DNA of 64,000 nt, from contig FJOG01000006.1 of NCBI GenBank assembly GCA_900073065.1, positions 273,167 through 337,166 on the forward strand, written 5' to 3'. This document shows positions 1-12,863 of this stretch, piece by piece (within the stretch, counting starts at the first letter, position 1; every line of letters starts with the position of its first letter). The notes beneath the pieces were generated by a model. That model was not told the origin of the DNA, did no database searches, and saw only the letters and a program-made list of their open reading frames with translations. Made by a program: the position numbers and the translations under genes. The DNA is from Phialocephala subalpina (taxonomy: Eukaryota; Ascomycota; Leotiomycetes; Helotiales; Mollisiaceae).

Positions 1-3000
1 TAATAATAATTTCGATTTTATAAATCGTTTATAAAAAAGTAATAATTTACGTAAAAATAATCGCAAAATAAATTGATTTCTTCGTTTTTATTACGTTTAT
101 AATATTCGAAGTATATAAGTTCTCTAAATTAAACGTTATATATAATCGCCGCGTTAATTTCTATTATATTCCTTTAAATTATAAATTACACGTTTTACGG
201 AGAATTACTAAGTCTTAAATTATAAAAGTTTTTATAATTATATTATTCGAAGTTATTATATTTACGATTAAAACCCTTTTTTTGTTTATAGTTATAAAAA
301 TAATTTTATTATTAAAATCGATTTTAATTTTAATTTTAATTTAAAGTAATTATAAATCTATTTATTTTTTAAATTATTATAATAATATTATTATTTATTG
401 AGTCTTTAATACTCGAGAAAATAATAAAAATAAAAAAAAGTTTTTTTTATAATTATAATAAATTTTTTTTATATTACCTTTGAATTTAAAAGAAAATAAT
501 AATCGAAGTTTTTATAGCCGTAAAATAATAAATTAAAAAGTAAATAACGCTTTCTTATATTTCTTCGGAATAATATACTAAGTATTATTAATAAATAATT
601 TAAATAAAATAAATAAAAAAAAGTAATCGTATCGATTAAATACTATTCGTTAAATTATAATATTTAAATATTTTTTTTAAACTTTATATATTTTAAATTA
701 ATAATTTTAATATAGCGTTTTCTTTTTTCTTTATACGTATAAATATCGAGGGCTTTTTTTTCATTTTCTCGTAATCGTAAATAGCGAAATCTTTCGAATT
801 ATAATCGATTTCTTTAAAAATTTTATTTTTAATACTAAAAAAAAACTTTTTATAAGTTTATTATTTCGCGACTTTAAATTTATTACTCTTTTTTTAATTA
901 AATCTCTAAATATTTGATCGAATATCTTTACGTAAATTTTAATTAATAAATATTTATTTAAAGTTTATATAATAATTTAGCGTAAAAATCTTAAATTAAT
1001 TTTAAAGTTTTTTTAGTTTTATTCTTTAAAATCCTCTTTAAAAGCGGTATAGAATTTCTTTTTATCATAAAGTTTAATATAATAATTTAATATAAAACGA
1101 ATTTAATCGCAATAAAAAAAAGAAATATATCGCGGTATTTAGTTTTTCTTCGTAATAATAAAAACTTTAAAATCTTTATAAATATCGTTTTATTACTCTA
1201 AAAAAGCCATAATATTTTCTCCGTTAAAATAAAGTATTTAAAGAGTCTTAAAGAAAAGTAATTACATATTAAAAACGAGGATATATTACGTAATTAAAGC
1301 CGTAAAATGTTTATCTCCGTCGTTATACGAGGGAATAATATTTCGAAGTAAATTTATCTCGAAAGAATTTTTTTTCGCCATTTAAAAAAATCGCTTATAA
1401 AAATATTAATTAGTATTATAATAGAAAAATAATCGCTTAATATTAAATTATATTAAAAGTAACTCGTAGAAATTAATTTATAAATCGATAATTATTTTAG
1501 TAATTCGAAAGAAATTCGTTTTTTTAAATAAATATTATTAAGTGAAAATTTCTTATGAAAATAGTTTTTATTTATAGTATTTATAATTAAAAAGAAATTT
1601 CGAGTTTTAAATTTTATTTAAAGTTTAATTTTTTTAATTATTCGAGTAAAACGTATTATCGCCTTTTTTTTTCGTATAAAAACTTTTATTTAAATTCGTT
1701 TCGTATTTTTTCGTAAGTATTAATATTCTTTAAACTACTATAAATTTAATATTAAAATTATTTCGAGTATTTTTTATATCGCGATTTTTTAAAAAAATTA
1801 AAATTAAAATATAAAATAATATTATAATTTCGCTTTTTAAAATACGAACTTCTTTTTATTTCTATAATAAGTCTTTAATATTCATATTCTGACTTTTAAT
1901 AAAAATAATACTAACCGGGAAATTAATTTCCGTATTTAATCATCGTAAATTAATTTTTTCATTTTTTATTTGCTATTATACTAATTATATCGAATAATTT
2001 AATATGTAAATTCTAAGAATTAATACTCTTTCGTAATCTCGCTATTTCGCAATTTAATTTCTTTAATTTTAAATCGATAAATCAATAAATAAAGGGAGTT
2101 TACTCTTTATTAATTGATTTTTAGCTTTTAAATTCCAATAATTTAAATTTTTTAATAGTAATCGCAATATTTAAAATATAATTCTTATAAGCTATAATTC
2201 GTAATATCCAAATAGCATTATTTTAAAACTCTTAACGTTGTTTACTAATATAAAAGAGTAATAATTCTCTTAAAAGAAAACCACTTTAATTTGTATAATT
2301 ATAATAAACTTATAAACTTTAATAAAAATTTAATTTTACTTTTATAATTATTCGTTATACGTAGTAAAACTAGTAAAATAAAGTAACAAAAAGTTCTTAT
2401 TGTTTCTTAGAGAGTAAAAAGCTCCTTATATATTAGAGGATACGTGGCTAATATAAACCTCCGAAATTATTACTATAAATAAAGATTTTTGAAATAGAAT
2501 AAATTGCCTCGCCATAGTAGCTACGCATTACTATTACCCGTATTTGAGCTTCCCAAAGTAAAAACGTAAAATTAAAGAATTGTATTTTTTAACTTTGCGC
2601 GTTCTTACGCTAATCCTAATATAGCCTAACGTTACACGTGAATACGTATTTACTTTTATATTTATAAAAAGTTTATTTTAAATAAATTAAAATTAATAAA
2701 TATATTTAGTAATTTCAATAATATTAATAAATATTAAAAAATATAATAAAAATTCTTTTTAATTATTTATATAAATAATTTTTATTTATTTATTTTATAG
2801 TTTTTATATTATTTAGAAAATTATAATTAATAATTAGATAATTATATTCTCGAATAAAACGAAAAAATAAAATATAATTAATTTAATAATTATTTCGAAA
2901 TAATTAAGTTTTTTTAATAATTAATAATTATATTATTTATTATTATTTTTTTTGGAAATTTTTATATAAATTTTTTTAATTTAATATATTTATAATTAAT

Positions 3001-3650
3001 ATATTAAAATTATTAAAATTTATTATAAATTTCCTTTTTATAATAACGAATAATATTTTTTACGAATATTTTTTTTTTAATAAATTTCTTTTATAATAAA
3101 TTTCGAATATATATAATATTAAATTATATAAATATATTAATATTTATATATATAAATATTCGATTTTTAAAAAAAATATAAATTTTAAATGCGAAAATTA
3201 TTATAAAGTATATAATAAATTAAATAACGCGATCGCGTTATAATATAATTCTTTTTTTTAATTCGATTAAATTTAATTTCCTTAAAAATTAAAAAATCTT
3301 TTAATATATTTTATTCTTTATTTTTAATTATATTTTCTTATAAAAACTTTTAATTAAAAAAATCTTTTTAATTTAGAAAATAAACTAATTATAATGAATA
3401 TAATAATAAAAATAAAATAGTAATTATTAAAGAAAAAATATTATTTTTAATTTTGAAATTTTTTTTATTTTATATATAATTATATTTTATTTATATATTT
3501 TTTTAATATATATTTATAACCGGGTAATTATTTTAAGCTTATTATTATATATTAGTTCAAAAGCTCATTATTTTGTAACGTAATAATTATATTTTCTCGA
3601 TCTTTATTAAAAGTATTATCCTCGCTTCGCGAAAATATAATAGTATTACA
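1..3650. repeat. RIP-degraded AT-rich repeat island
   Basis: The block is extremely AT-rich and has stop codons in every frame, with no recognisable coding sequence. By eye, CA and TG dinucleotides are almost missing for long stretches, TA is hugely over-represented, and CG dinucleotides persist. That is the product expected when repeat-induced point mutation converts CpA to TpA on both strands. The block was therefore probably one or more transposable elements, now unidentifiable. It ends abruptly at about 3650, where composition returns to normal genic values. A short, less altered patch at about 2440-2640 may mark a junction between two former elements. Confidence 0.85.
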
Positions 3651-3926
3651 TAGGGTTCTCAAATTCCTCTCACACGTCCCGAAGATTTCTGAGATTTTGC
3701 TTTTCAGAAATTAATATGCCTCTTTATCCTGGGGAGAGCAAAGGCCAATGAGGTAATGTAGGGCGCTTCTTTTCAGGGTCTAGAATCACGTGTTATCGTG
3801 CCGCATTCTTGCATTGAAAGCCGCTAAAAACATTCCCTACAGTCCTTTTCTTATTTCAACCTCACTCCAACATGACAACAGCCTTAAACAGCAAGTGCCA
3901 CTTCATACTGGGACTGAGAAACTACA

Positions 3927-4880
3927 ATGTCCAACGCTCAAAGCTTCCACGCCTTTCCACTCCTTCCACTCGAGCTTCGCTTGCGGATATGGTTTCTCGC
4001 TCTTCCGCCCCCACAATTCGTCTCTCTCGTCGCGTACCACGAGGAGAAAAGTGTCAAAGTTCTGAACCGATTGCTTGATAGACGACATCTGGATCACAAG
4101 TCCGAGGCGAGCGCTTCTGAAAGGGGTTTCCAAGCGATGAAATTGGTTGGAGATCGGTGTTGCATCCTGGCAATTAAAAGCCCATGTCCCCTTCTACATG
4201 CGAACCACGAATCTCGGTCGTTCGTTCTGAGTCAACATCATATCATGAACAGTCCAGACCCCCGGCAGGTGTTATCTTTCCTCGATGGGACATCATTGAG
4301 TTCATCAAATTGGAGACCTCGTGTATCGCCAGGCGTCACCCAAGCCGGTGCCTCGTGGCCAACAAATGGTCAAGGAATCCCCAACGCACCACGGAAGCCC
4401 ATTAGACGACGTGGTGTGCTCTTCAGCCCAAAGGAAGATATTTTGTTCCTCGCGGATCCTCGTGACCGTAACCAATACTCGTCCCTCGGCGTCGTTGTCC
4501 GATGTCTCGATGAGGCTATGCTTTCAGGCATTCGGATGTTGGGAGTGAGCTACTTCACGTGGCGTAAAGATCGTCTTTTTGAGAAATTGGGGGAGTTGAG
4601 CAAATTTCAGTGGTTGGAAAAGCTTTGGATCTGTTTCGAAGGATGTGGGGAAGACGTGATTGAGAGAGGTGACGTAGTGGGTAATGGTGGCGGATGGCTA
4701 GACGCTGTACGACGAGAGGGAGATGATCTTGATGGGAGATTGAAGCAGGTCGAGAAGGAGGTGTTGGAGGATGTAGAAGAGATGCAGAGGACGCTATTGA
4801 GACTCGGTACCACATGGAAACCCCCTGTTTTGAGAGTCGTGAGAGATAGGAGAGCACTGGAGAAGGATTGGGAAGGGTGA
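3927..4880 (+). CDS. 2EXR (F-box-like) domain protein
   Basis: This single-exon gene encodes 317 residues. Residues 6-35 carry the 2EXR signature: a short F-x-x-FPLLPLELRLRIW stretch followed by ALPPP. This short N-terminal module is found in many expanded ascomycete protein families. The rest resembles other members of that family, with a middle block containing ILFLADPRD and a C-terminal charged helix. The molecular function of 2EXR proteins is not established; an F-box-like or protein-interaction role is often assumed. The start is the first ATG that places the motif at the N terminus. The gene lies about 275 bp from the RIP island and converges on the NRPS-like gene, with only 75 bp between the two stop codons. 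Confidence 0.85.
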   Translation: MSNAQSFHAFPLLPLELRLRIWFLALPPPQFVSLVAYHEEKSVKVLNRLLDRRHLDHKSEASASERGFQAMKLVGDRCCILAIKSPCPLLHANHESRSFVLSQHHIMNSPDPRQVLSFLDGTSLSSSNWRPRVSPGVTQAGASWPTNGQGIPNAPRKPIRRRGVLFSPKEDILFLADPRDRNQYSSLGVVVRCLDEAMLSGIRMLGVSYFTWRKDRLFEKLGELSKFQWLEKLWICFEGCGEDVIERGDVVGNGGGWLDAVRREGDDLDGRLKQVEKEVLEDVEEMQRTLLRLGTTWKPPVLRVVRDRRALEKDWEG

Positions 4881-4955
4881 AGTGGCCTATCATAGTCTCC
4901 GAGATATCTGGAAAGTTTGTTTGTTCACGACTGCTTTACTCCTCAAGGTTCTGAA

Positions 4956-7900
4956 TCACCATACTTCTTTCCACGCTTCCACCAACCTCCCGACCAGATC
5001 TCCATCTACAACTCTCGGCGCATTTCTCAACGCCTTGCTCTTTAGTACAGCTTCCTTCGTCTCAAACTTCACCTCTCTTTGGATCTCACCTTCCGTGCCC
5101 TGCTCGCCAACCCTGCGTTTGCCACTCCAAAACCCAAGCAGCTTCCTACTCGGGTTCATCTCTATGTCCTCTTCTGCCTCAACTTTCTCCAGCCAATCTT
5201 CCCAGCTCAGAACATCAAATTTCAACCCTGCAGCTTTTAAGGCCGGAAGGAACTCCTCCCGCCAAGAAAACGAGCTAGGATTCACGAGATTGTAGACAAC
5301 CTGCTCTCCAGCTACTGGCCCTCCTTCTACATCAGCAAGCTCAACAATACACCTGGCCAACACATCAGCCTCCAACCACGTACACACATCCTCCCCACCT
5401 GGACCTAGAACATTAGGTAAAACACCTAAGATAGCTGCACTCCTAACAATCAACGGGATTGCCTCATTCACATTCCAAACTCCACTTCCGACTTCTTTCG
5501 AAGGAACAATCTGTCCGATCCTCAGTACCGTTGCTCTCGCACCATGTCTTATGACTGCATTTTCGACAATCTTTTCGCCTATCAATTTGGAGCGCGCGTA
5601 CCCTGTTGGACTCGCGTGTCTCAGGTCTGGAATTGGTGATTCGGGGACAATAGCGGGGTAAAGTGGAGGTGAAGATGTCGCGACACCGATTGAAGAGCAG
5701 AAAAGTAGACGAGCGGGATCGGACTGGGAGAGTGTGAAAGCGAGAAGATTTTGTAGGCTCTGGAGTTGCGATTCGAAGCTCGATACTGGAAGAGCGAAGT
5801 TCACAACCCAGGCGCAATGGATTATGTGCGTCGTTGAAGCTCCGAGGAAGGAAAGAACTCCTGAAGAAATACCAAGATCTCGAGCTGAGACGTCTGAAGA
5901 GATGGCAGTGACTTTGGAGAGGTCCAGTGGCATCATACGATCCCTGAGGGCGGAAGCTAGGCGGTCTTGAGCGGAGACAGTACCGGAGGGGCGGATGAGG
6001 CAGTATATTTTGGTGACGTTGGGTGAGGACACCAGTTGGATGAGGATATGGCTTCCAAGGGAACCAGTTGCTCCAGTGAGGATCTGAGGAGGTTAGATCA
6101 TCACGGAACTCTGTTTTACTTGGACAGATAACTTACGACGACATTTCCTTCATGACTGAGTGGGTCGCGGGGTATTGTTTGGTCTCCGACTGGTACATCA
6201 AACGCTGAGAATCTCTCGATCAGACTTTCCATCAGCTTGAGCTCCTTTCCGTCTTCATCTTCAATTGCAGCTGAGCCTTGTCGGAGTTCTTGTAACCTCT
6301 TGGCGAGATTTCTGATAGTCCCACAGTCATACACCACCATCGATCCCAAAGTATTATCTCCGACATCGATATGTCTGACAATCAGTCCTCTCATCTGAAT
6401 AGCTTTCAAACTATCGACGCCAGAAGTGAAGAAGTCCGCTTCAGCATTTGGGATGTTGACATCAAGTTCCTGAAATCTTTCCAAGATCCAAGTCTCCAGT
6501 TCCTTCTGTGAAAGTTGCAGCAAGGGCCCGTCTGCTTGCCTCTCCATTCGGATGTACACTTCCTCAATTTCATCTGCGAAGTCGCGATATACCTGTGCTC
6601 GTTTAATGGATGATTTGTCTGTTGAGGGGCAGTCGACGTCGGATCCTACGATGACCACCATGTCTCTACTGATCTGGGAGAATCCTTCTGCTTGGGTGTT
6701 TGCTTCATGTATTGTTGGCCATACTTCATCGAGGAATTGTTCGTCGTCTAAATTTGTCGCGTTTCCGGACTTGAACAGTAAAAGTCCTGGCACTGGTTTA
6801 TCAATTCCTAGACGCTATCAGTGAGCGAACACGCGCTGGTATGGTGGTGAGGAGTCTGATCTCACCAAACATCACAGCCTCTCTTATCCAAGCATGCTGT
6901 CTAATCCTCCCCTCAATCGGCAGCGGCAATACCTTCTCTCCATTCAACAACGTAATCCTATCATCCAACCTGCCTACAAATTTCCAAGCATCACGAATCA
7001 TCGGGTGTTCGACGAACAAGTCTGAAGTATGGAACGAATTCGGAGGATCATCCGAGTTCGTCGCAGCCTTTGATTTATGACCATCAAGAACAATAGCCTC
7101 GCATATCTCGCCGTCAACTGGTCTCATGAGCAGATACGGCTTGACGTGAGGCATGACTCGCATGTAGTTCCATGCCGTATCGCCACGTGGGCGGGTCAGA
7201 GAGGAAAAGATTACTGCTGTTTCTGACCTGTAAGGCCTTTAGCTTGTCGTTCATTGCGGGATGTAAACTGGGGATGTAATTACGATCCAAATGTCAAGCC
7301 GATGAAGACTCCTTGACTTGCCAGCAAATCTCCCAAGTCATCTGGGCATCGACTTCCGCTTGAACTGACGATTTCGCATTTCTTGAGTACATCGATCCCG
7401 TCTTGCTTCTCTGCCAACAATTTCAGTACATAGGGCACAGTCCATATGATTCCTGGATTGGCTGCTTTGATTGCTGCAGTGACTGTGTCGTGGGTTTGAG
7501 GTACGTGGCCATTCATAAGATATCTGCCTGTTAGCAACAAGTCTCTCTTCCTCAAGTTGGTAGCTTCTTACAATGTTTTCTTGATGTAGATATGCTGAGT
7601 GTATGTCACAAGCCCATGCACATGATTAAAAGGTACAGATTGAAAACCAGTGAGAGCCGTGGCTGTTATAAAAGTCACTGTCAATCGTTTGTTAGTGACT
7701 CTGATCGGTTTCGGCAAGCCGGTTGACCCGGAAGAATGAACCATCATGTATGTTCTGAGATGTTCTTTCTCAAAGTCTACATTCTTTCTTTCGAACTGTG
7801 GGGTTGAAGTATGGACTTTGGAATAATATTCCGAGCGTGTCAAGATTGGTAGTGAGTGTAGCCCGGGTAGCAGCTTTCCAACTGACTCCGCGAAGGAACT

Positions 7901-8338
7901 GTTATCGGGTCCGTATAAGAGAGTCTGGGACTTGCAAGTGGAGAGAAGACTTGAGACTGCCGAAGCTGGAAGACGGGGCGAGAGCAGGAACGAGACATAG
8001 CCAAGTCTCCCTAGACCGTAGATCGTGATTACATAGTCCAGATCTGATGGTGCAAAGATGCCGACTAGTGTTTCTTCTTCCTATTCTTATTCTCAGTTGA
8101 GGGGGAAGTGATGGCAGACCGGGATACCTACAACCGGCTTGAAGCCTTTCTCAATGAGTGCTTTGGCAGCTCCATCCACGAATCTATTCAAGGCCTCCCC
8201 GTTGACGAGCTCGTAGTCATCAACGCCATATTTGCTCTTGGGGTATGCGAGGAGAGCGGTTTGATCTTCGTCAATTGCTCGCCGTCGTAGGAGTTGGTCA
8301 AAAGTGAAGATTTCCTCCTTTGGTCCTGCATCACCCAT
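4956..8338 (-). CDS. NRPS-like adenylate-forming reductase (A-T-R)
   Basis: Six exons (8338-8128, 8064-7572, 7523-7284, 7227-6866, 6807-6137, 6083-4956) give an intact 1034-residue protein, normal for the family. The adenylation domain shows HSSGSTGLPKP near residues 181-191, FGSSET near 313-318 and GRLDDRITLLNGEK from about 400. The thiolation domain carries DFFTSGVDSLKA with the phosphopantetheine serine near 568. The reductase domain begins with TGATGSLGSH near 662-671 and has a CSS motif near 789 and YARSK (Tyr 821, Lys 825), the short-chain reductase catalytic pattern. Enzymes of this kind activate a carboxylic acid with ATP, load it as a thioester and release it as an aldehyde or alcohol using NAD(P)H. 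The substrate cannot be read here. It is too short and wrongly built for Lys2. All introns are 48-63 bp with GT-AG ends. The start is ATG 8338; the frame runs 5 codons further to a GTG. Confidence 0.9.
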
Positions 8339-9951
8339 CTTTAAGATCGTCACTTTTCACTTGGTACAAATGCTGAGAGTGAATTGATCAGACAGCGTTA
8401 TACTCGAGATACTTTCTACTCAAGTAGTTCCCTATTCGAATTTTCCGGGTCCGAACGAGCAAATAGGACTTCTTTCAATGTCACAACGGCGAAGTCAGCT
8501 CGCACTTGAGCTCGGGGAAGTATTTCTAGGTGATTGGACGACGCCTCTTCAACCAGGTGTGGATAGGGCATGCTCATAATAACCTTGTCCCCGATGCACC
8601 TCGTATCTTGTCGATCTAGGATTGGCTATTGGTTGAGGATACGGAATTTAGCTGGGTACTTCTAAGAACTTTATTACAAACAAGCTTTGATAGGTGAGAT
8701 CGCTTGTGATGTCTCGGCCATCTCGTGAATAAAATCGAACTGTATGCAGTGAGCTTCTAGGGTAGAGTAATATATGGAGGGATGATCACATGACTATGGA
8801 ATGACTTGCCTGAACTGCGCCCAAGGCGAAGTCCAGTCTTGTCTTTGAAGTAGTAATGACTTGACACAGCCTTTAGCTTTCGTTTAATGAATGTAGAGAC
8901 TTGGTTAAACCTAACTTTAAGTCTTTTCTCCGATAACATGTGAGAAGCACGAGGGGCTTCCATCAACCTCAACAGATTTCAAAATACTCATTGAAACTTC
9001 ATACTTGCAGCTCAAGTGAAGGATACAGGCCATTTACATGGCCTTTAGAGGTTACCATAAGATTGACGATGAATGATTGAATGGGTGCTCAAGGAAGACT
9101 AATTCGACCCTTTCCCCGCACTTGCATGAGACTTGCATGTGAATATATCTCCCCTTCGACTCATAATCGATCATTCATCCTACACCTCAGCTCAAAGCAG
9201 TGACTTTATCAACTATGAGCATCTTCGTAATTCTCAAAAAAGTGCGAAATATGAGAGAAAGGTGATGGTTGTGGGAGACAAAAATATGATATCTTAAAAG
9301 TTTAGCGAGTATTATAAGGACACTCCCCTGAGTCAGCACGCTAAATAGCCCTAGCCGCATGTGGTGCATTTTCGTACATGCGACGCGTACCTCATCTCCA
9401 TCTTCACAACCTTCACCGGCAGATCTGCACGCCACTTATCGCGATGCCAAACGCCCAGAATGGCCTCACTTGAGTAGCGTATGCTGCACATGCTGTTGTA
9501 TTGTCTTTGAGTGGCACAGCATACTACGCAAGGCGCTTTTAAGCATCTGAAAGAGTCACCGAGTGACGCTCTGGATGCTGGCAAGACGCCCGGATAGGGT
9601 TTGATCCCCTGTGTGCTATTTCAATATGCCGGTCAACTACCTTGTAATCTCTGCTTTCCTCCTTCTGCATCGGTTAGGTCCCTGGAGAATACGGTTCTCG
9701 ACATTCAATTGGCAGCGAGCGGACGAAGGTTCTCGGGTCCGAAATGCAAGTGTGTCGATACCCCAGAAGCTTCCCTGGACGCGCGTGGAATGGAGGCCCG
9801 TTGAAATTTAAGGTGGATCTCCACGTATGATAAGATATCTTTGAACTTTAATATAGCTGATCGCCAGCAAAGCTTTTCTACTTTAACTTACAATCTCTTG
9901 GGATTAAATTCATTTCTTTATTGTTAGGACCTCCCGGCCTACGAACTTACG
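8339..9951. other. Intergenic, divergent promoter region
   Basis: This 1.6-kb stretch separates the divergent NRPS-like reductase and MFS transporter genes. Open frames here are short, lack family resemblance and show no splice-linked continuation. I see no RNA gene. It probably holds the promoters of both genes. Confidence 0.6.
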
Positions 9952-11741
9952 ATGGAGGACTTGAAAAATCAGGCATCTGCAGATGTGGATGACAATAATG
10001 ATGGGACTTCCAGTCCAGCTATTCATAAATCTTCTGGAGATGATGGTATCATGCTCATTCCTCGTCCTAGCGACGACCCTCGAGACCCTTTGGTACACGT
10101 TACTTGCTATGCTTCTCTGCTGGCGCTGACGCGTTTTTAGAACTGGCCGGTGAGACGGAAAATCCCAATTGTTGCCACATTATGCCTCGCGACATTTGCT
10201 GGATACTCGAGTGGACTTGCACTACAGTTGGTTCCGAAGCCGCAATCAGCACTCTATGGTGTCACGACAACTCAGATGGCGTACCAGAACTCCTGTGCAA
10301 CTGGAGGCATGGCTATTGGAGGTTTCGTTTTCTTCCCACTCTCTCACAAATTTGGTCGAAGTTCAGCAGTCTTCTGGTCATTGTTTGGGCTTATGATCGC
10401 TCAAATTTGGGGAGCATGCATGACAAGCCCTGACGACTATGCCCATTATCTTGGCTCGAGATTCCTAGCTGGGTTCTTTGGTTCGGTGACGGGAATTCTT
10501 GGACCACGCATATTGATCGACTTGTTCTTTCTCCATCAACGCGGGAGAGCATTCACGGCATTCCATTTCTTCTTCGATTTTGGTACTGTTTGTGGCCCGA
10601 CACTTGGAGCTTTCGTGGCGGCTGGCAGATCGTGGACGGCAGCCGTGTGGTATGAGTTTGCTCTTGTAGCTTTTTCATTCCTAATGTGCTTTTGCTTCTT
10701 GTACGAAACTGGATGGGACAGAGATCCTGGAGCAAGCCACGAGAGTCCCCCCAAAGCGTTCATCGCGAATCGAGTTGCGACATTCTTTCCCGGGACCAAA
10801 GTTGCCCCACCGACGAGCTGGCTCCAATTTGTAAGCCTGACCTCGAAGTCTCATCTGATTTTCTACCTCTTACCATACCACTTTCAGACTGGCTGACCGC
10901 TCTTGTAGCTCAAAGTTGCTGCTCGCCCATTCATTGTGGCATTCACGCCCGTCACCATAATTCTTGGCTGTTTCACTCTCGTCTCATTCGGTTTCTATAT
11001 CGCGATGAATGCGATCACGCCTGTCTGGCTGCAGAAACCCGAGAAAATAGGAGGATACGGCTTCACTTCTCGCCAAAACGCACTTTGTAAGTCCCTCCTC
11101 ACAACCTGCGACAAGATAGCAAACTCACATGCACCCTAGTCTCATTCACGCACTGGGTCGGAATCTCACTCGCCTGGCTCTACGGCCAACTCGCCTCCGA
11201 CCGCGTCCCGCTCTACATCTGCTCCCGCCGCGGCGGAACCTGGAAACCCGAATACCGCCTTCACGCCCTCTGGTTCCCCGCCCTCCTCTGCAGCCCCATC
11301 GGACTCGGTGTCTTCGGCGCGGCGCTTTTTAATCACTGGCATTGGATCACTCTCGGCGTCGCTCAAGTCATGGTTACCTTTGGTTCTCTATGCTGTACTC
11401 CGATCACAGTCAATTATGCATGTGAGATCTTCACAACCGCTCCTGCTGAGGTGGCGATCATTTTGAATCTGTATCGTATTGGATATGGGTTGAGTGTCGC
11501 TTTTTATATTAATCCTTGGGTGGATTTGATGGGATTCAATTGGGCTTATGGGATGATGGCATTTTTGCAGGCGTTCTCGTTCTTGTTTGTGGGGTTGTTG
11601 ATGTGGAAAGGACATGAGATTAGGCAGTGGAAGCTTGGAGGGCTGTTGAATAGTGAGGAGGGAGAGTGTGTGATTGATGAGAAACATTCTTCTGGCCTGG
11701 AGGCGCAAGCTGAGTGTCGACAAGATAGTCAAAGAAGTTAG
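9952..11741 (+). CDS. MFS transporter (DHA1-like)
   Basis: Four exons (9952-10092, 10141-10830, 10909-11086, 11140-11741) give 536 residues, the usual size for a 12-TM fungal major facilitator. The N terminus is hydrophilic and leads into RDPLNWPVRRK, the motif that typically precedes TM1 in fungal drug:H+ antiporter-like carriers and is restored only after removing the 48-bp first intron. Further family marks are SHKFGRSS in the loop after TM2 and the SRFLAGFFGSV helix (TM4 region). The other introns are 78 and 53 bp. Many homologues export drugs or secondary metabolites or import small organic compounds; the substrate is unknown here. It is divergent from the NRPS-like reductase, so a role in exporting its product is a reasonable but untested idea. 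Confidence 0.9.
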
Positions 11742-12863
11742 GGGATTTGCTGGGTTCGAATTCTCAGGGCAGGAACGATTGCTATACAGCACGTGACCTG
11801 CGAACGAAATGAGAAGTTTTCATTCATGTAGGAGCTGGCTTCGTTTGCTTTTTTCATTTGATTTCTTGTTTTATTTCAGTGCACGAAGGTTCCTCCTGTC
11901 TTTCAGAAACATCGAGGGACGCACATCTTGCAAAGTCCGAACTCCGGTTTCGTGGTTGCGAAGTCCTTCCTCTGTCATTCTCCCCCTATATCCCTGACTA
12001 ATCTCGCATTACAGTATGAGCCTCAAAACATCGGAAAGCATCTCGGCGTCCGGACTACCAGTAGCTCGATGGGCAAATCAATGCAGCTCGCTATCTAAAA
12101 ATTGCAGGCTGTGGACGTAGGCTTGATGAGCGTGAGTAGATTTCTCCGCGACTTGCCTCGCTTAGCTTCTAGCTCCAAAAGTGCCAAAAAAAGAAAGCTC
12201 TACAGAATCACGCCCACAAAAAATAATTAGAACAAACAACAAGAATAAAAGGCAAAAAAGAAATTGAAGCAATACCGGTGCATGGGCATAACCTCGCTCT
12301 CTCAAGCAGGCCAGTTGATAGTTAGTCAGAACCAAGCCCAGGGACCGTTTCATAAGTGTGAGCACTTACGGTTCTTCTAGCAGAAAAATGCTCATTTAAA
12401 TTTATATAGACAATTCAAGCGAATATCCGAAAACAAAAAAGTGGAGCAAGGAATTTAATCGGCTCAGCACCTTTATTTTCTCGAATGATGCTCTCAATGT
12501 CGAGAAACAAAGAACAAATCTAAACATTTTGTGTGTTTTACAGATTAAAGACTTTGATCATGTACTCCACTGCTTCACGCGGCTTTTGGATCATGACTCA
12601 CGCATTGTTGTATGAAGACTCAAAGTAGTAGTTGAAGGTTTTCATTGGCAATCTCAAAGATTGCTTGCGTTGGTGATCTACTATGTGTCAATCTATGGGA
12701 CTACAGAAGAGTCTCGAAGGCTGCAAGAGCGCAAGTTTTCATGACATTCTGAGGCTGTGCAATGCTACTTAAAGCTACAAGATCCACCATTATCTATCTC
12801 TCATAATCACGCTGCTTTCGGGGCTCGAGAGCCGGAAGAAGCACCAAATTACTCTTGACCGCA
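11742..12863. other. Intergenic, no gene seen
   Basis: This is the region after the MFS gene and before the 3' end of the next minus-strand gene. It has only short frames without resemblance or codon structure, and no RNA gene was recognised. Confidence 0.6.

Noticed and set aside
8339..8353. Five-codon N-terminal extension of the NRPS-like reductase
   Set aside because: It begins at GTG; ATG 8338 is the plausible eukaryotic start.
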